NCBI GenBank assembly: GCA_002381565.1
Contig: DFWZ01000012.1
Coordinates: 19,800-66,907, forward strand
Direction: 5' to 3'
DNA from: Gallionella sp. UBA4121
Lineage (GTDB): Bacteria; Pseudomonadota; Gammaproteobacteria; Burkholderiales; Gallionellaceae
DNA length: 47,108 nucleotides
Shown in pieces: positions 15,770 to 24,572 of this stretch. The translations under genes were made by a program, and so were the position numbers. Below the pieces are notes generated by a model. It ran no database searches and had not been told where the DNA came from. It saw nothing but the letters and a program-made list of their open reading frames with translations. Numbering within the stretch: position 1 is the first letter of the stretch; the number at the start of each line of letters is the position of its first letter.

Positions 15770-16990
15770 TTAAAAACTCTGCGCGTATTGCACGGAGAGG
15801 ATGTCGACACTGTTGCTGTAGGAGCCAACCAGCGGCCCTGGATTTGGAATTATATTTGTTGCATTAATGCTAGCGTTGTTCACGAACAAGTGCGCATAGC
15901 CAAAATCAATCGCGCCCTTGCTGCTCGTCTTGTACTGTTCACCGATCGCCAGCCAGGTGCGATTGCCATCAGGAATCCGGGCAGTGCGGAACGCATAGGA
16001 AGTCGGCGTCTGATCGTAGGCAAGACCGATGCGAGACGTCCATTGATCGTTGTAGTGGTAATTGGAACCGACAGATACACGCCAGGTATCACGCCAGTTT
16101 TCCTGAACCGTTTGTGCCGGCAGGCCGGTTGGCACCACCATTATTTTCAGTTGCTGAAAAGCGCTCCAACCTGTCCAGGTGGCATCGGCCATCACATCCC
16201 ATTTGCTATCCAGCTGATGGAACACGCTGGTCGAAAAAGAGTCAGGCATTTTTATTGCCAGGGTAATGGGGGTAATAAGCCCGGGCGCGTTGGAAGCGGT
16301 CACAGAACCATTCAGGTTATAGCTGATCGCGGAGCGATAGGATACGCCAACTCGTGTTTGCGGACTCACGTTGTATAAGGCACCCAGGTTATAACCCCAG
16401 GCGCTGTCATTGCCAGTCATGCTGCTGGTACCGGGCGCACCTGCAAAACTCGTTAACTCGCCGCGTATACGCTGGTAATTAATCCCGGCTCCCAGACTGA
16501 CTCTCTCATTCACCTGGTAGGATACCGAAGGATTTAAATTAGTTGTTTCGATTTTTGACCTGATCGCATTCGTTCTGCCGACCCAGCTCGGGGTATATTC
16601 GGTCTGCAAACCAAATGGGGCGTTAATTCCCAGACCGATGCGCGTTTGAGGATTCACTTCCATCACAAAGTAACCATTCGGAACAATCGATGAACTACCG
16701 ACGTTCCCGCCCATATCGCCGGGTAACGCCCCTGTTCCGGTAAATTTTGCCGAAGTGCTGATCATGCTGGCGTCCACGGTAATCTGCCGGCCGGACAAGC
16801 GCGACATGCCCGCCGGGTTGTAGAAAATCGTCGATGCATCCTCGGCGCTCGCCGCCCCTCCTGCAAACGCGTTACCCACCCCGCTGCCGCTCTGCTCCAG
16901 CAATGCAAAGCCGGAAGCGGCAGCAACGTCTGCCATCATCAGCAACGCACCCGCCACAGCCCCGCCCACTGCCGCTTTCCTGAACATCAT
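15770..16990 (-). CDS. fadL: FadL/OmpP1/TodX family outer-membrane transporter
   Basis: 406 residues from the ATG at 16990, chosen because GGGGAGGG precedes it and a signal peptide begins there (MMFRKAAVGG, cleavage near AAA-SGFALLEQ). The mature N-terminus matches FadL: SGFALLEQSGSGVGNAF then EDASTIFYNPAGMSRL, the hatch region with the NPA motif. The remainder alternates as a beta-barrel and ends in Phe (VQYAQSF), the BAM recognition signal. FadL porins admit long-chain fatty acids or hydrophobic compounds across the outer membrane. Its position among acyl-CoA genes supports a fatty-acid substrate; aromatic hydrocarbon uptake is a less likely alternative. Confidence 0.92.
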   Translation of the reverse strand: MMFRKAAVGGAVAGALLMMADVAAASGFALLEQSGSGVGNAFAGGAASAEDASTIFYNPAGMSRLSGRQITVDASMISTSAKFTGTGALPGDMGGNVGSSSIVPNGYFVMEVNPQTRIGLGINAPFGLQTEYTPSWVGRTNAIRSKIETTNLNPSVSYQVNERVSLGAGINYQRIRGELTSFAGAPGTSSMTGNDSAWGYNLGALYNVSPQTRVGVSYRSAISYNLNGSVTASNAPGLITPITLAIKMPDSFSTSVFHQLDSKWDVMADATWTGWSAFQQLKIMVVPTGLPAQTVQENWRDTWRVSVGSNYHYNDQWTSRIGLAYDQTPTSYAFRTARIPDGNRTWLAIGEQYKTSSKGAIDFGYAHLFVNNASINATNIIPNPGPLVGSYSNSVDILSVQYAQSF

Positions 16991-17060
16991 GACCGTCCCT
17001 CCCCGTTTTTTATTATGAAAAATACCAACCACACCCGACACACTAAACCTGCCCTGGCGC

Positions 17061-17462
17061 CTATTCCTCTTTCGGGACAACGCGCGGTTTGCGCGTCTCA
17101 TCGACAGCAACGTAAGTGAGTTTCGCCTCAGTCACTCTCACGCAAACCGGTTTTTCAGGATCGCGCTGCGCATACACCTCGACATCCACCGTAATCGATG
17201 TCCGTCCGACTTTTTCAATCCGCGCATAGAAGCTGACGATATCGCCCATGAACAGCGGCTGCTTGAACAGGAAGGAATTAACGGCCACAGTCGCCACGCG
17301 GCCGCGGGCCCGATGCAGGGCCGGAATGCTGCCCGCGATATCGACCTGCGCCATGATCCAGCCGCCGAACACGTCCCCCGTATAATTGCAATCGGACGGC
17401 ATAGCCACCACGCGCAAAGTCGGCTGACGCTCGGGTAAAACCGTATGCTCAGTCACCGTCAA
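17061..17462 (-). CDS. Acyl-CoA thioesterase, hotdog fold (YciA-like)
   Basis: 133 residues. It has the YciA/Acot pattern: MPSDCNYTGDVFGGWIMAQVDIA (split about residues 22-44) carrying the catalytic Asn and Asp helix, then RVATVAVNSFLFKQPLFMGD and a C-terminal EAKLTYVAVDE. It hydrolyses acyl-CoA to free acid and CoA, likely relieving CoA sequestration. The start is a TTG at 17462 overlapping the ligase stop (TTGA); a GTG two codons in is an alternative. It lies between the acyl-CoA ligase and fadL, giving a futile-cycle or overflow-valve logic to the cluster. Confidence 0.9.
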   Translation of the reverse strand: MTVTEHTVLPERQPTLRVVAMPSDCNYTGDVFGGWIMAQVDIAGSIPALHRARGRVATVAVNSFLFKQPLFMGDIVSFYARIEKVGRTSITVDVEVYAQRDPEKPVCVRVTEAKLTYVAVDETRKPRVVPKEE

Positions 17463-19246
17463 TGCCCCTGGTAAAGCTGCTTGATTTGCGCCTCGAAACG
17501 CTGGCCCACTTCATCGCGTTTAAGCTTCAGGGTGGGTGTCATCAGACCATTTTCTATGTTCCACGACTCACGCAACAGCAACACCCGATTCACTCTCGCA
17601 TAGCCTGGAAAACCGCGCAGATTGCGCGCGATACGCCGCAGCACTTTGGCTTCTATGCGGCTGTCCGTCAAGGCTTCCGGCATATCGGAGCGTATGCCGA
17701 CTTCCCTGGCAAAGTGCAGCCAGACTTCCGGGTTGAGCACCGCCAAGGCCACCAGATAGGGGCGCGCCTCACCAAAGATCATCACCTGATCGAACAACGG
17801 ATCATGCAGAATCGCCAGTTCCATATCGTTCGGCGGAATCTTCTCACCGTTTGACATGACGATGATCTCCTTGATCCGTCCGGTGATATAGACATGTCCG
17901 GTTCCGGAGATATGTGCAACGTCACCCGTGTTCAGCCAGCCGTCGGCATCTATCGTCGCACGGGTCGCATCCGGGTTATTCCAGTAGCCCAGCATCACGT
18001 TCGGGCCTTTTACCAGCAGCACATTCTGCTCTCCCAGTCGCACCTCCACATCGCGTATCGGCTGACCGACGCTGTCCGGATAGTTGTTGTCCAGATGATT
18101 CCCGGTGATGACCGGACTGGTCTCGGTAAGCCCGTAGCCCTGCACGATCGGCAGCCCCAGGCCGACGAACACGCGCGAAATTTCCGGCGAGAGTGCCGCC
18201 CCGCCGCTCAAAGCCACACGCAGCCGGCCACCCAGTTTATCGAGTATCTTTTGCGCCACCAGTTTTTGCAGCAGCGGCCAGAGCAGGAACGAGGGTTTCC
18301 AGGCGCCGCGCCCTTGCTGGTGCTCGAAGCGCGCCCAACCCACCTCCACCGCAAGATAAAAAAGTTTGCGTTTCAGCGGCAAGCCCTCTTCGAGTCGGGT
18401 ACGGATCGCACCGTACACGCGCTCATAGATGCGAGGCACCGAGATCAGCAGGGTCGGACGTATGTTTTGCAAGTCTTCCGACAACAACTGTATCGAGCGG
18501 GCAAAAGCAACGGTGGAACCTGTCATCACGGTCAGGTAATAACCCAGGGTGCGCTCAAAGGTATGCGACAGCGGCAAAAAAGACAGGAACAAATCGTCGC
18601 CACTGACAGCGAAGGTGTCCAGACAGGCATGCGCATTGGTGAGCATATTGGCGTGGGAGAGCATCACGCCTTTGGGCTTGCCGGTCGTACCCGACGTGTA
18701 AATGATGCTGGCCAGTTCGTCCGTCCTGCAAGAAATGGCTGGCAATAACTGTGCGACTCGCGGCAAAAATTCCGCCATCGGGGTCAGGCGCGGTTCACTG
18801 CGCAGACTGTCGATACTGATAAAGCGCACCACCCCGCTCATCCGGTCGCGCACCGTGCGCAAGGCCTGCCATTGCTCGGCAGTTTCAAACAACAACACCT
18901 TTACGTCCGCGTCATTGACGATGTAGGCGACATTGTCCGGCCTGTCCACGGTGTACAGCGGCACGGTCACCAAGCCCAGCGACATGGCCGCCTGATCGAA
19001 CGCAATCCAGACCGGACAGTTGCGCAGCATGATGGCAACACGGTCGCCGCGCTGCAAAGCCAGCCCTGCCAGCGCCCCCTGCCAGCGCGCCACTTCCGCC
19101 TGCATTTCCAGCCAGCATAATTCACGCCAGGCGTTCTGCATAAAATACCGGTAGGCAATCTTGTCCGGCGTACGGCGTACACGTTCCAGAAACAAGCCAT
19201 GCAGCGTACCCGCCTGCTCGGGTGAAATCACATCATCAGCCAACAC
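17459..19246 (-). CDS. Long-chain-fatty-acid--CoA ligase (FAA1/COG1022 type)
   Basis: 595 residues of the adenylate-forming family. The P-loop-like A3 motif is IIYTSGTTGKPKGVMLSH (about 180-197); A5 appears as QGYGLTETSPV, A7 as GWLNTGDV and A8 as YITGRIKEIIVMSNGEKI. The enzyme activates free fatty acids as acyl-AMP then acyl-CoA. Start at GTG 19246 or the adjacent TTG 19243, both just after the strong ribosome site GGAGGGAGG. It lies 55 bp after the SDR gene and overlaps the thioesterase by 4 bp, so it is in the same operon. Chain-length preference cannot be read from sequence. Confidence 0.93.
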   Translation of the reverse strand: MLADDVISPEQAGTLHGLFLERVRRTPDKIAYRYFMQNAWRELCWLEMQAEVARWQGALAGLALQRGDRVAIMLRNCPVWIAFDQAAMSLGLVTVPLYTVDRPDNVAYIVNDADVKVLLFETAEQWQALRTVRDRMSGVVRFISIDSLRSEPRLTPMAEFLPRVAQLLPAISCRTDELASIIYTSGTTGKPKGVMLSHANMLTNAHACLDTFAVSGDDLFLSFLPLSHTFERTLGYYLTVMTGSTVAFARSIQLLSEDLQNIRPTLLISVPRIYERVYGAIRTRLEEGLPLKRKLFYLAVEVGWARFEHQQGRGAWKPSFLLWPLLQKLVAQKILDKLGGRLRVALSGGAALSPEISRVFVGLGLPIVQGYGLTETSPVITGNHLDNNYPDSVGQPIRDVEVRLGEQNVLLVKGPNVMLGYWNNPDATRATIDADGWLNTGDVAHISGTGHVYITGRIKEIIVMSNGEKIPPNDMELAILHDPLFDQVMIFGEARPYLVALAVLNPEVWLHFAREVGIRSDMPEALTDSRIEAKVLRRIARNLRGFPGYARVNRVLLLRESWNIENGLMTPTLKLKRDEVGQRFEAQIKQLYQGH

Positions 19247-19301
19247 ACGCCTCCCTCCTCAAGAGTCTGCCATACCGGCAGATCAATTATTAATCAAAAA
19301 T

Positions 19302-20120
19302 TCACAACAGTGAGTCCAGAAACAGGTCTCCGAACAACGGCGTACCGGGCGACACCGCATATTGCCCGAAATCGCTCACCCCCGCCTCTTGCAATACATC
19401 TTCATCGATATAAAAATTCCCGCTAGCGCGCCCCCCCGTCAGAATCTGATACGCCGCGTCCGCCACGATAGCGGGATGGCGCGAAGCGTTTAAAATCCCG
19501 GCGGGAAAGTTATATTTAATTGCGGCGGTCGCAATGGTGGTGCGCGGCCATAAACAATTCACCGCAATGTCCGGAAACTCCTCTGCCAGACCCAGTGTAC
19601 ACATGCTCATGCCATACTTGGACAGGGTGTAGGCCAGATGCGGCGCAAACCACTTTGCCGCAAGGTCAAGCGGCGGCGACAGGGTGAGTATGTGCGGATT
19701 GCGGGCCTTGATGAGATGAGGAATGCAGGCTTGCGACATCAAGAATGTAGCGCGCATGTTCACGCCCCACAGCAGATCCAGTTTTTTGGCGGGCGTTGCC
19801 AGCGTCCCCGTCAGGCTGATCGCACTGGCGTTATTGACCAGCACGTCGATGCCGCCAAAATGTGCAGCGGCCTTGTCCACAGCGGCCGCAACGGCCTGTT
19901 CATCGCGCACGTCCAACTGTATCGCCAGGGCCTGTCCGCCTGCCTGCACCACTTCGTCGGCGACCGTGTATATCGTGCCCGGCAGCCTGTCATGTGCCAC
20001 AACCGTCTTCCCGGTAATCACCACGTTCGCGCCATCACGCGCACAACGCAGCGCAATCTCCCGCCCGATACCGCGCGTGGAACCCGTGATGAATACCACC
20101 TTGTCGCGCAAGTCGGTCAT
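19302..20120 (-). CDS. Short-chain dehydrogenase/reductase (HSDL2-like)
   Basis: 272 residues from the ATG at 20120. It has the cofactor motif TGSTRGIG (about 11-18), NNAS, a catalytic Tyr/Lys pair as AYTLSKYGMS, and the C-terminal segment YQILTGGRASGNFYIDED, typical of the HSDL2/'SDR family' subset in lipid metabolism clusters. Usual reaction: NAD(P)-dependent alcohol/ketone interconversion; the substrate is unknown, plausibly a hydroxyacyl-CoA or fatty alcohol/aldehyde given neighbours. The upstream ATG at 20156 would overlap fadE by 26 bp; the chosen start leaves a 10-bp gap. Confidence 0.85.
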   Translation of the reverse strand: MTDLRDKVVFITGSTRGIGREIALRCARDGANVVITGKTVVAHDRLPGTIYTVADEVVQAGGQALAIQLDVRDEQAVAAAVDKAAAHFGGIDVLVNNASAISLTGTLATPAKKLDLLWGVNMRATFLMSQACIPHLIKARNPHILTLSPPLDLAAKWFAPHLAYTLSKYGMSMCTLGLAEEFPDIAVNCLWPRTTIATAAIKYNFPAGILNASRHPAIVADAAYQILTGGRASGNFYIDEDVLQEAGVSDFGQYAVSPGTPLFGDLFLDSLL

Positions 20121-20130
20121 TGCCTGAATT

Positions 20131-22629
20131 TCAAACCTTGTTATCCGGTTTGTCACAAACGTGGTTCATCACGGTTTCATATGCCTGCGCCAGATCAGAT
20201 TTTCCTGCACGCAATTCTGCAGGCGCGAAATCATCCACCATGATGACGCGGCGGCGCAACGCATAATCACGCTCCAGCTGCAGTGCCTGTTCCGCCGTGA
20301 CGAGGCCGGTGTCGCGCGCCTGCGCAATTCTCGCCAACTCATCCATCGCTGTCAGCCGTCCCGCGCGGCGTGCGGCATGCAGCACAGCCTGCAGCGGCTC
20401 GCAGAGCAGCGTGCTGGCCAGCGCCGCCTCCAGCGCACCCACTGCCTGCTGCTCATCTGTCGGCAGGTAAATGCCATTAGTCAGACGATCGCGCGCCTCA
20501 CCCGGCTGCATCAGCAACGCGGCCGCTTCATGACCCAGCTGATCGCTGGGCGGCACAAGGTTCTTGCCCGTCGGAAAAATCATCGCACTCATCATCGCGC
20601 GAACCAGCAGATTCGGGAAATTCTGTATCACGCCGGCCAAGGCTTGCTGTATCTTGTACAGCGCGTCCTGCATCGCCCAATGCACCAGCGGCAAGTCGCT
20701 GGCGGGGCGACCATCATCCGCGAAGCGTTTCATCGTCGCCGAACACAAATAGAGCTGACTCAACACATCGCCCAGACGAGCCGAGAGCTTTTCGCGGCGT
20801 TTGAGCGAACCGCCCAATACCGCCATGGCAAGATCCGCACTCAGCGCAAACGCGCTGGAAAAACGCGTCATCTGCTGATAATAACGGCGACACACAACGC
20901 CCTGGGGCAAGGGGATGCCGCGCCCGCCCGTCAGGCCGAAGACGAAGCTGCGCGCCGTATTGCTCAGGACAAAGCCGATATGGCCGAACAAGGCGTCGTC
21001 AAACAGGTGCAGTGCCTTGTCGTGATCTGCCTCACGCGTTGCCGCGATTTCTTTCAACACGTAGGGATGAGAGCGTATCGCGCCCTGGCCGAAGATCATT
21101 AGCGTGCGCGTCAGGATATTCGCGCCTTCCACGGTGATGCCGATGGGGGTCTGCTGATAGTTGCGGCCCAGGTAATTGTCCGGCCCCATGCTGATACCCT
21201 TGCCGCCATGCACATCCATCGCGTCGTTGATGACGATACGTCCGCGCTCGGTGGCGTGATACTTGATGATGGCGGAAATCACCGAAGGCTTCTCGCCCAG
21301 ATCCAGCGCAAGCGCAGTAAATGCACGCGCGGCATCCACCATGTAGGTGTGCGCGGCGATGCGCGCCAGCGCCTCTTCCACGCCTTCGAACTGACCGATC
21401 GGCATGTTGAACTGGCGACGCACCCGGCAGTAGGCGCCGCTGGTACGTGCAGCCAGCTTCATGCCGCCTATGCTGCTGGCCGGCAGCGAAATCGAACGTC
21501 CGGCCGCCAGGCATTCCATCAGCATCCGCCAGCCCTGCCCGATGCGTTCTACCCCGCCGATGAGGTAATCGAGCGGGATGAATACATCCTGCCCTTGCGT
21601 CGGGCCGTTCAGAAAAGCCGAATTCAGCGGAAAATGGCGGCGGCCGATTTGCACGCCGGGTGTGTCGGTAGGAATCAGGGCGAGGGTGATGCCGCGACTG
21701 GCATCCCCGCCTAGCAAGCCATCCGGATCGTATAGTTTGAACGCCAGCCCCAGCAGTGTGGCCTTGGGCGCCAGCGTAATGTAGCGTTTTTCCCAGTTCA
21801 GACGAAGACCCAGCACGGTTTCCCCCGCGAACTCACCCTTGCATACCACGCCATAATCCGGGATTGCCCCGGCATCCGAGCCTGCGAAGGGGCCTGTCAG
21901 CGCGAAGCACGGCACTTCCAGTCCACGCGCCAGACGATGCAGGTATTTTTGCTTCTGCTCCTTTGTACCATAGTGCAGCAACAACTCGGCGGGCCCCAGA
22001 GAATTGGGCACCATCACCGTTACGGCCGCCGTGCCGCTGCGCGAGGCGATTTTGGCAATCACGGCCGAATGCGCCTGAGCCGAGAATGCCAGGCCGCCGT
22101 ACTCCCTGGGGATAATCATCCCGAAAAAGCCTTTATCCTTGATGAACTGCCAGACTTCAGGCGGCAGATCGGCCAGGTTATGTGTGATATCCCAGTCATC
22201 GAGCATCGCGCACAGCTGCTCGACTTCCGTGTCGACAAATGCCTGTTCCGTTGCACTCAGACCGCATTTTGGGTAGCTCAGCATCTTGTCCCAGTCGGGA
22301 CGACCGCTGAACAATTCACCATCCCACCACACCGTCCCCGCATCGATCGCTTCCTGTTCGGTGGCGGAAATCGGCGGCAGAATTTTGCGAAACAGTTTGA
22401 GAACGGCACTGCTGACTATCCTGCGACGCAGGAAAGGAACCCCGAACAGCACGAGAGTTGAAAACAGCAGGAAATAAACCACTTGCAGGATCGTTTCCGA
22501 GAGCCTCGCCTGTATCGCCACGACAGGCACGATCACCATGATCGCCAATACCCAGCTGAACACCGTGGCGCGGAAGAACGCGAGCAAAACGAATACGGCC
22601 ACTGCGACCAGTATGGTGAACAACATCAT
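20131..22629 (-). CDS. fadE: Membrane-anchored acyl-CoA dehydrogenase
   Basis: 832 residues, close to E. coli FadE (814). An N-terminal hydrophobic region (about residues 2-75, two to three helices) is followed by the acyl-CoA dehydrogenase core: the N-terminal helical domain with GFFGMIIPREYGGLAFS, the FAD-binding strand CFALTGPFAGSDAGAI, then DAMDVHGGKGISMGPDNYLGR in the C-terminal helical domain, and a FadE-specific tail. It catalyses FAD-linked alpha-beta desaturation of acyl-CoA, the first beta-oxidation step, at the inner membrane. It heads the fatty-acid operon, with AGGAG seven bases before the first of two ATGs. Confidence 0.93.
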   Translation of the reverse strand: MMLFTILVAVAVFVLLAFFRATVFSWVLAIMVIVPVVAIQARLSETILQVVYFLLFSTLVLFGVPFLRRRIVSSAVLKLFRKILPPISATEQEAIDAGTVWWDGELFSGRPDWDKMLSYPKCGLSATEQAFVDTEVEQLCAMLDDWDITHNLADLPPEVWQFIKDKGFFGMIIPREYGGLAFSAQAHSAVIAKIASRSGTAAVTVMVPNSLGPAELLLHYGTKEQKQKYLHRLARGLEVPCFALTGPFAGSDAGAIPDYGVVCKGEFAGETVLGLRLNWEKRYITLAPKATLLGLAFKLYDPDGLLGGDASRGITLALIPTDTPGVQIGRRHFPLNSAFLNGPTQGQDVFIPLDYLIGGVERIGQGWRMLMECLAAGRSISLPASSIGGMKLAARTSGAYCRVRRQFNMPIGQFEGVEEALARIAAHTYMVDAARAFTALALDLGEKPSVISAIIKYHATERGRIVINDAMDVHGGKGISMGPDNYLGRNYQQTPIGITVEGANILTRTLMIFGQGAIRSHPYVLKEIAATREADHDKALHLFDDALFGHIGFVLSNTARSFVFGLTGGRGIPLPQGVVCRRYYQQMTRFSSAFALSADLAMAVLGGSLKRREKLSARLGDVLSQLYLCSATMKRFADDGRPASDLPLVHWAMQDALYKIQQALAGVIQNFPNLLVRAMMSAMIFPTGKNLVPPSDQLGHEAAALLMQPGEARDRLTNGIYLPTDEQQAVGALEAALASTLLCEPLQAVLHAARRAGRLTAMDELARIAQARDTGLVTAEQALQLERDYALRRRVIMVDDFAPAELRAGKSDLAQAYETVMNHVCDKPDNKV

Positions 22630-22735
22630 CGCGCATCTCCTAAATTTCTCCCGGATCTATGTTCTGCCCGGGTTCATGCCGCACTCTAACGCGAGACGGC
22701 AAACAGCACAATCCTCACACCATGCACACCGAGCC

Positions 22736-24094
22736 CTAACGCATCCGATCGACAGCCTCTTCCACCCGTTCCACTGCGATGATTTCCATCCCGGGAATCG
22801 GGTGCTTTGGCGCGTTGGCCTTTGGGATAATGGCATGGGTGAAGCCCAGTTTGGCCGCCTCACGCAGGCGTTCCTGGCCGCGCTGAACGGGGCGCACTTC
22901 GCCTGCCAGCCCAACCTCGCCGAACACCACCAGCTTTTCCGGCAGCGGCTTATTGCGCAGACTGGATACCATCGCCAGAATCACCGCCAGATCGGCACCC
23001 GGCTCGGTGATTTTCACGCCGCCCACCGCATTGATGAATACATCCTGATCGAAACAGGCGATACCCGCATGGCGGTGCAGCACGGCAAGCAGCATCGCCA
23101 GACGGTTCTGCTCCAGCCCCAGCGACAGGCGTTTCACATTAGGGCTATGCGCCTCGTCGAGCAGCGCCTGGATTTCAACCAGCAACGGGCGCGTGCCCTC
23201 CTGCGTCACCATCACGCAGGAACCGGCCACCTGCGATCCATGCTGCGAGAGGAACATCGCGGAAGGATTGCTCACTTCGCGCAGGCCACGCTCAGTCATC
23301 GCGAACACGCCCAGCTCGTTCACCGCACCGAAGCGGTTCTTGAACGCGCGGATCAGGCGGAAGCTCGAATGGGTATCGCCCTCGAAATACAGCACCGTAT
23401 CGACAATGTGTTCCAGCACGCGGGGGCCTGCCAGAGCGCCTTCCTTGGTGACGTGACCTACCAGGATGATGGTGATATTCTGGCTCTTGGCGATGCGGGT
23501 TAACTGTGCTGCGCATTCCCTCACCTGCGCCACCGAACCCGGGGCTGAGGTGAGCTGTTCGGAGTACACGGTCTGGATCGAATCGATCACCACCACGTCG
23601 GGTTTATCGTGGGCGATGGTCGCCTGAATCTTCTCCAGCTGAATTTCCGGCAACAGCCGCAAATCCCGCGCGTCCAGCCCCAGGCGTTTGGCGCGCAGCG
23701 CGATCTGCTGTGCCGACTCTTCACCGCTGACGTAAAGGGTATTTTGATGGGCGGACAAATGCGCCAGCACTTGCAGCAGCAGCGTGGATTTGCCTATTCC
23801 CGGATCGCCGCCGATCAGCACCACCGCGCCTGACACCAGACCGCCGCCCAGCACACGATCGAATTCCTCGATACCGGTCGGTATGCGCGGCATTTCCTCC
23901 GCCGCCACGTCGCTGAGCAACTGTACTTTGCCGCTCGCCGCCAGCGCGGAAAAACGATTCACACCTTTGACTGCTGCTTCCGCCACCGATTCAACCAGCG
24001 TGTTCCACTCCATGCAATGCGGGCACTGCCCCTGCCACTTCGCCGTCTGCCCGCCACACTCGGTGCAGGAATAAATCGTTTTTGTCTTTGCCAT
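22736..24094 (-). CDS. radA: DNA repair protein RadA
   Basis: 452 residues, full length. The order is an N-terminal C4 zinc finger (CTECGG...CPHC, about 10-27), a RecA-like ATPase with Walker A GGDPGIGKSTLL (about 94-105), the RadA-specific KNRFG motif (in RAFKNRFGAVNE) and a C-terminal Lon-like domain (from about 330, GVKITEPGADLAV...). RadA is a hexameric helicase that promotes branch migration in recombinational repair. The gene is upstream of fadE by 106 bp; that gap shows no obvious promoter or terminator hairpin. Confidence 0.97.
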   Translation of the reverse strand: MAKTKTIYSCTECGGQTAKWQGQCPHCMEWNTLVESVAEAAVKGVNRFSALAASGKVQLLSDVAAEEMPRIPTGIEEFDRVLGGGLVSGAVVLIGGDPGIGKSTLLLQVLAHLSAHQNTLYVSGEESAQQIALRAKRLGLDARDLRLLPEIQLEKIQATIAHDKPDVVVIDSIQTVYSEQLTSAPGSVAQVRECAAQLTRIAKSQNITIILVGHVTKEGALAGPRVLEHIVDTVLYFEGDTHSSFRLIRAFKNRFGAVNELGVFAMTERGLREVSNPSAMFLSQHGSQVAGSCVMVTQEGTRPLLVEIQALLDEAHSPNVKRLSLGLEQNRLAMLLAVLHRHAGIACFDQDVFINAVGGVKITEPGADLAVILAMVSSLRNKPLPEKLVVFGEVGLAGEVRPVQRGQERLREAAKLGFTHAIIPKANAPKHPIPGMEIIAVERVEEAVDRMR

Positions 24095-24290
24095 GTCTTA
24101 TTCTACCTTCACTTGTGCCACAAATAGCGTCTTTAAATTTTTACGAAAACCTCGACAGGCGCCTGAACAGCGCGCGGCGTATTGCCCGCAACCAATCAGA
24201 TCCCTAATTTCAGAGGATCGCCAAGCATCTGTTTAATATAATTAAATTTTCATACAATAACGGGTATAAATTACGTATATAAAAATAACC

Positions 24291-24318
24291 TTGCAAAATT
24301 CAGGACAAACTGTATAAA
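24291..24318 (+). promoter_or_regulatory. Sigma-70-type promoter of the stressosome-like operon
   Basis: TTGCAA (24291-24296), 16-base spacer, TATAAA (24313-24318), within the AT-rich part of the 478-bp gap between radA and the GGDEF gene. Predicted start near 24325 gives a leader of about 250 nt that contains the inverted-repeat element at 24381-24534. AT-rich sequence raises the chance of a false match. Confidence 0.5.
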
Positions 24319-24380
24319 GGCCAACAACAGCAAACTCCCTGTCTCCGTGTTACTGCGCGCAGCATGATGTTTTTAACGTT

Positions 24381-24534
24381 TTAGGAAAATGCTGATTTAT
24401 TCGGTTTTGTCGTTCCCGCGCAGACGGGAATCCAGTCACACAAGGCAATGGATCCCCGCTTTGCGAGCAGCCGCTTCGCAGCTTGCCTGCTGAACCCTTT
24501 GCGCGGGGATGACGAATACATCAGCATCTCCTTA
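24381..24534. mobile_element. MITE/REP-like palindromic element, 154 bp
   Basis: The ends are imperfect inverted repeats: 24381-24403 (TTAGGAAAATGCTGATT...) and the reverse complement of 24513-24534 (TAAGGAGATGCTGATG...), about 19 of 23 positions matching. Just inside are the arms CGTTCCCGCGC and GCGCGGGGATGAC, the 'cccgcg/gcggg' type common in dispersed bacterial repeats. No reading frame is inside, so it would be non-autonomous. It lies in the predicted leader of the downstream GGDEF gene. Confidence 0.65.
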
Positions 24535-24572
24535 GATAAATAAGCTTAATAAAATCAACATTGCGGGGTGCT

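Noticed and set aside
20161..21102. 313-residue plus-strand frame
   Set aside because: Antisense to fadE, which is full length with family motifs; no independent support.
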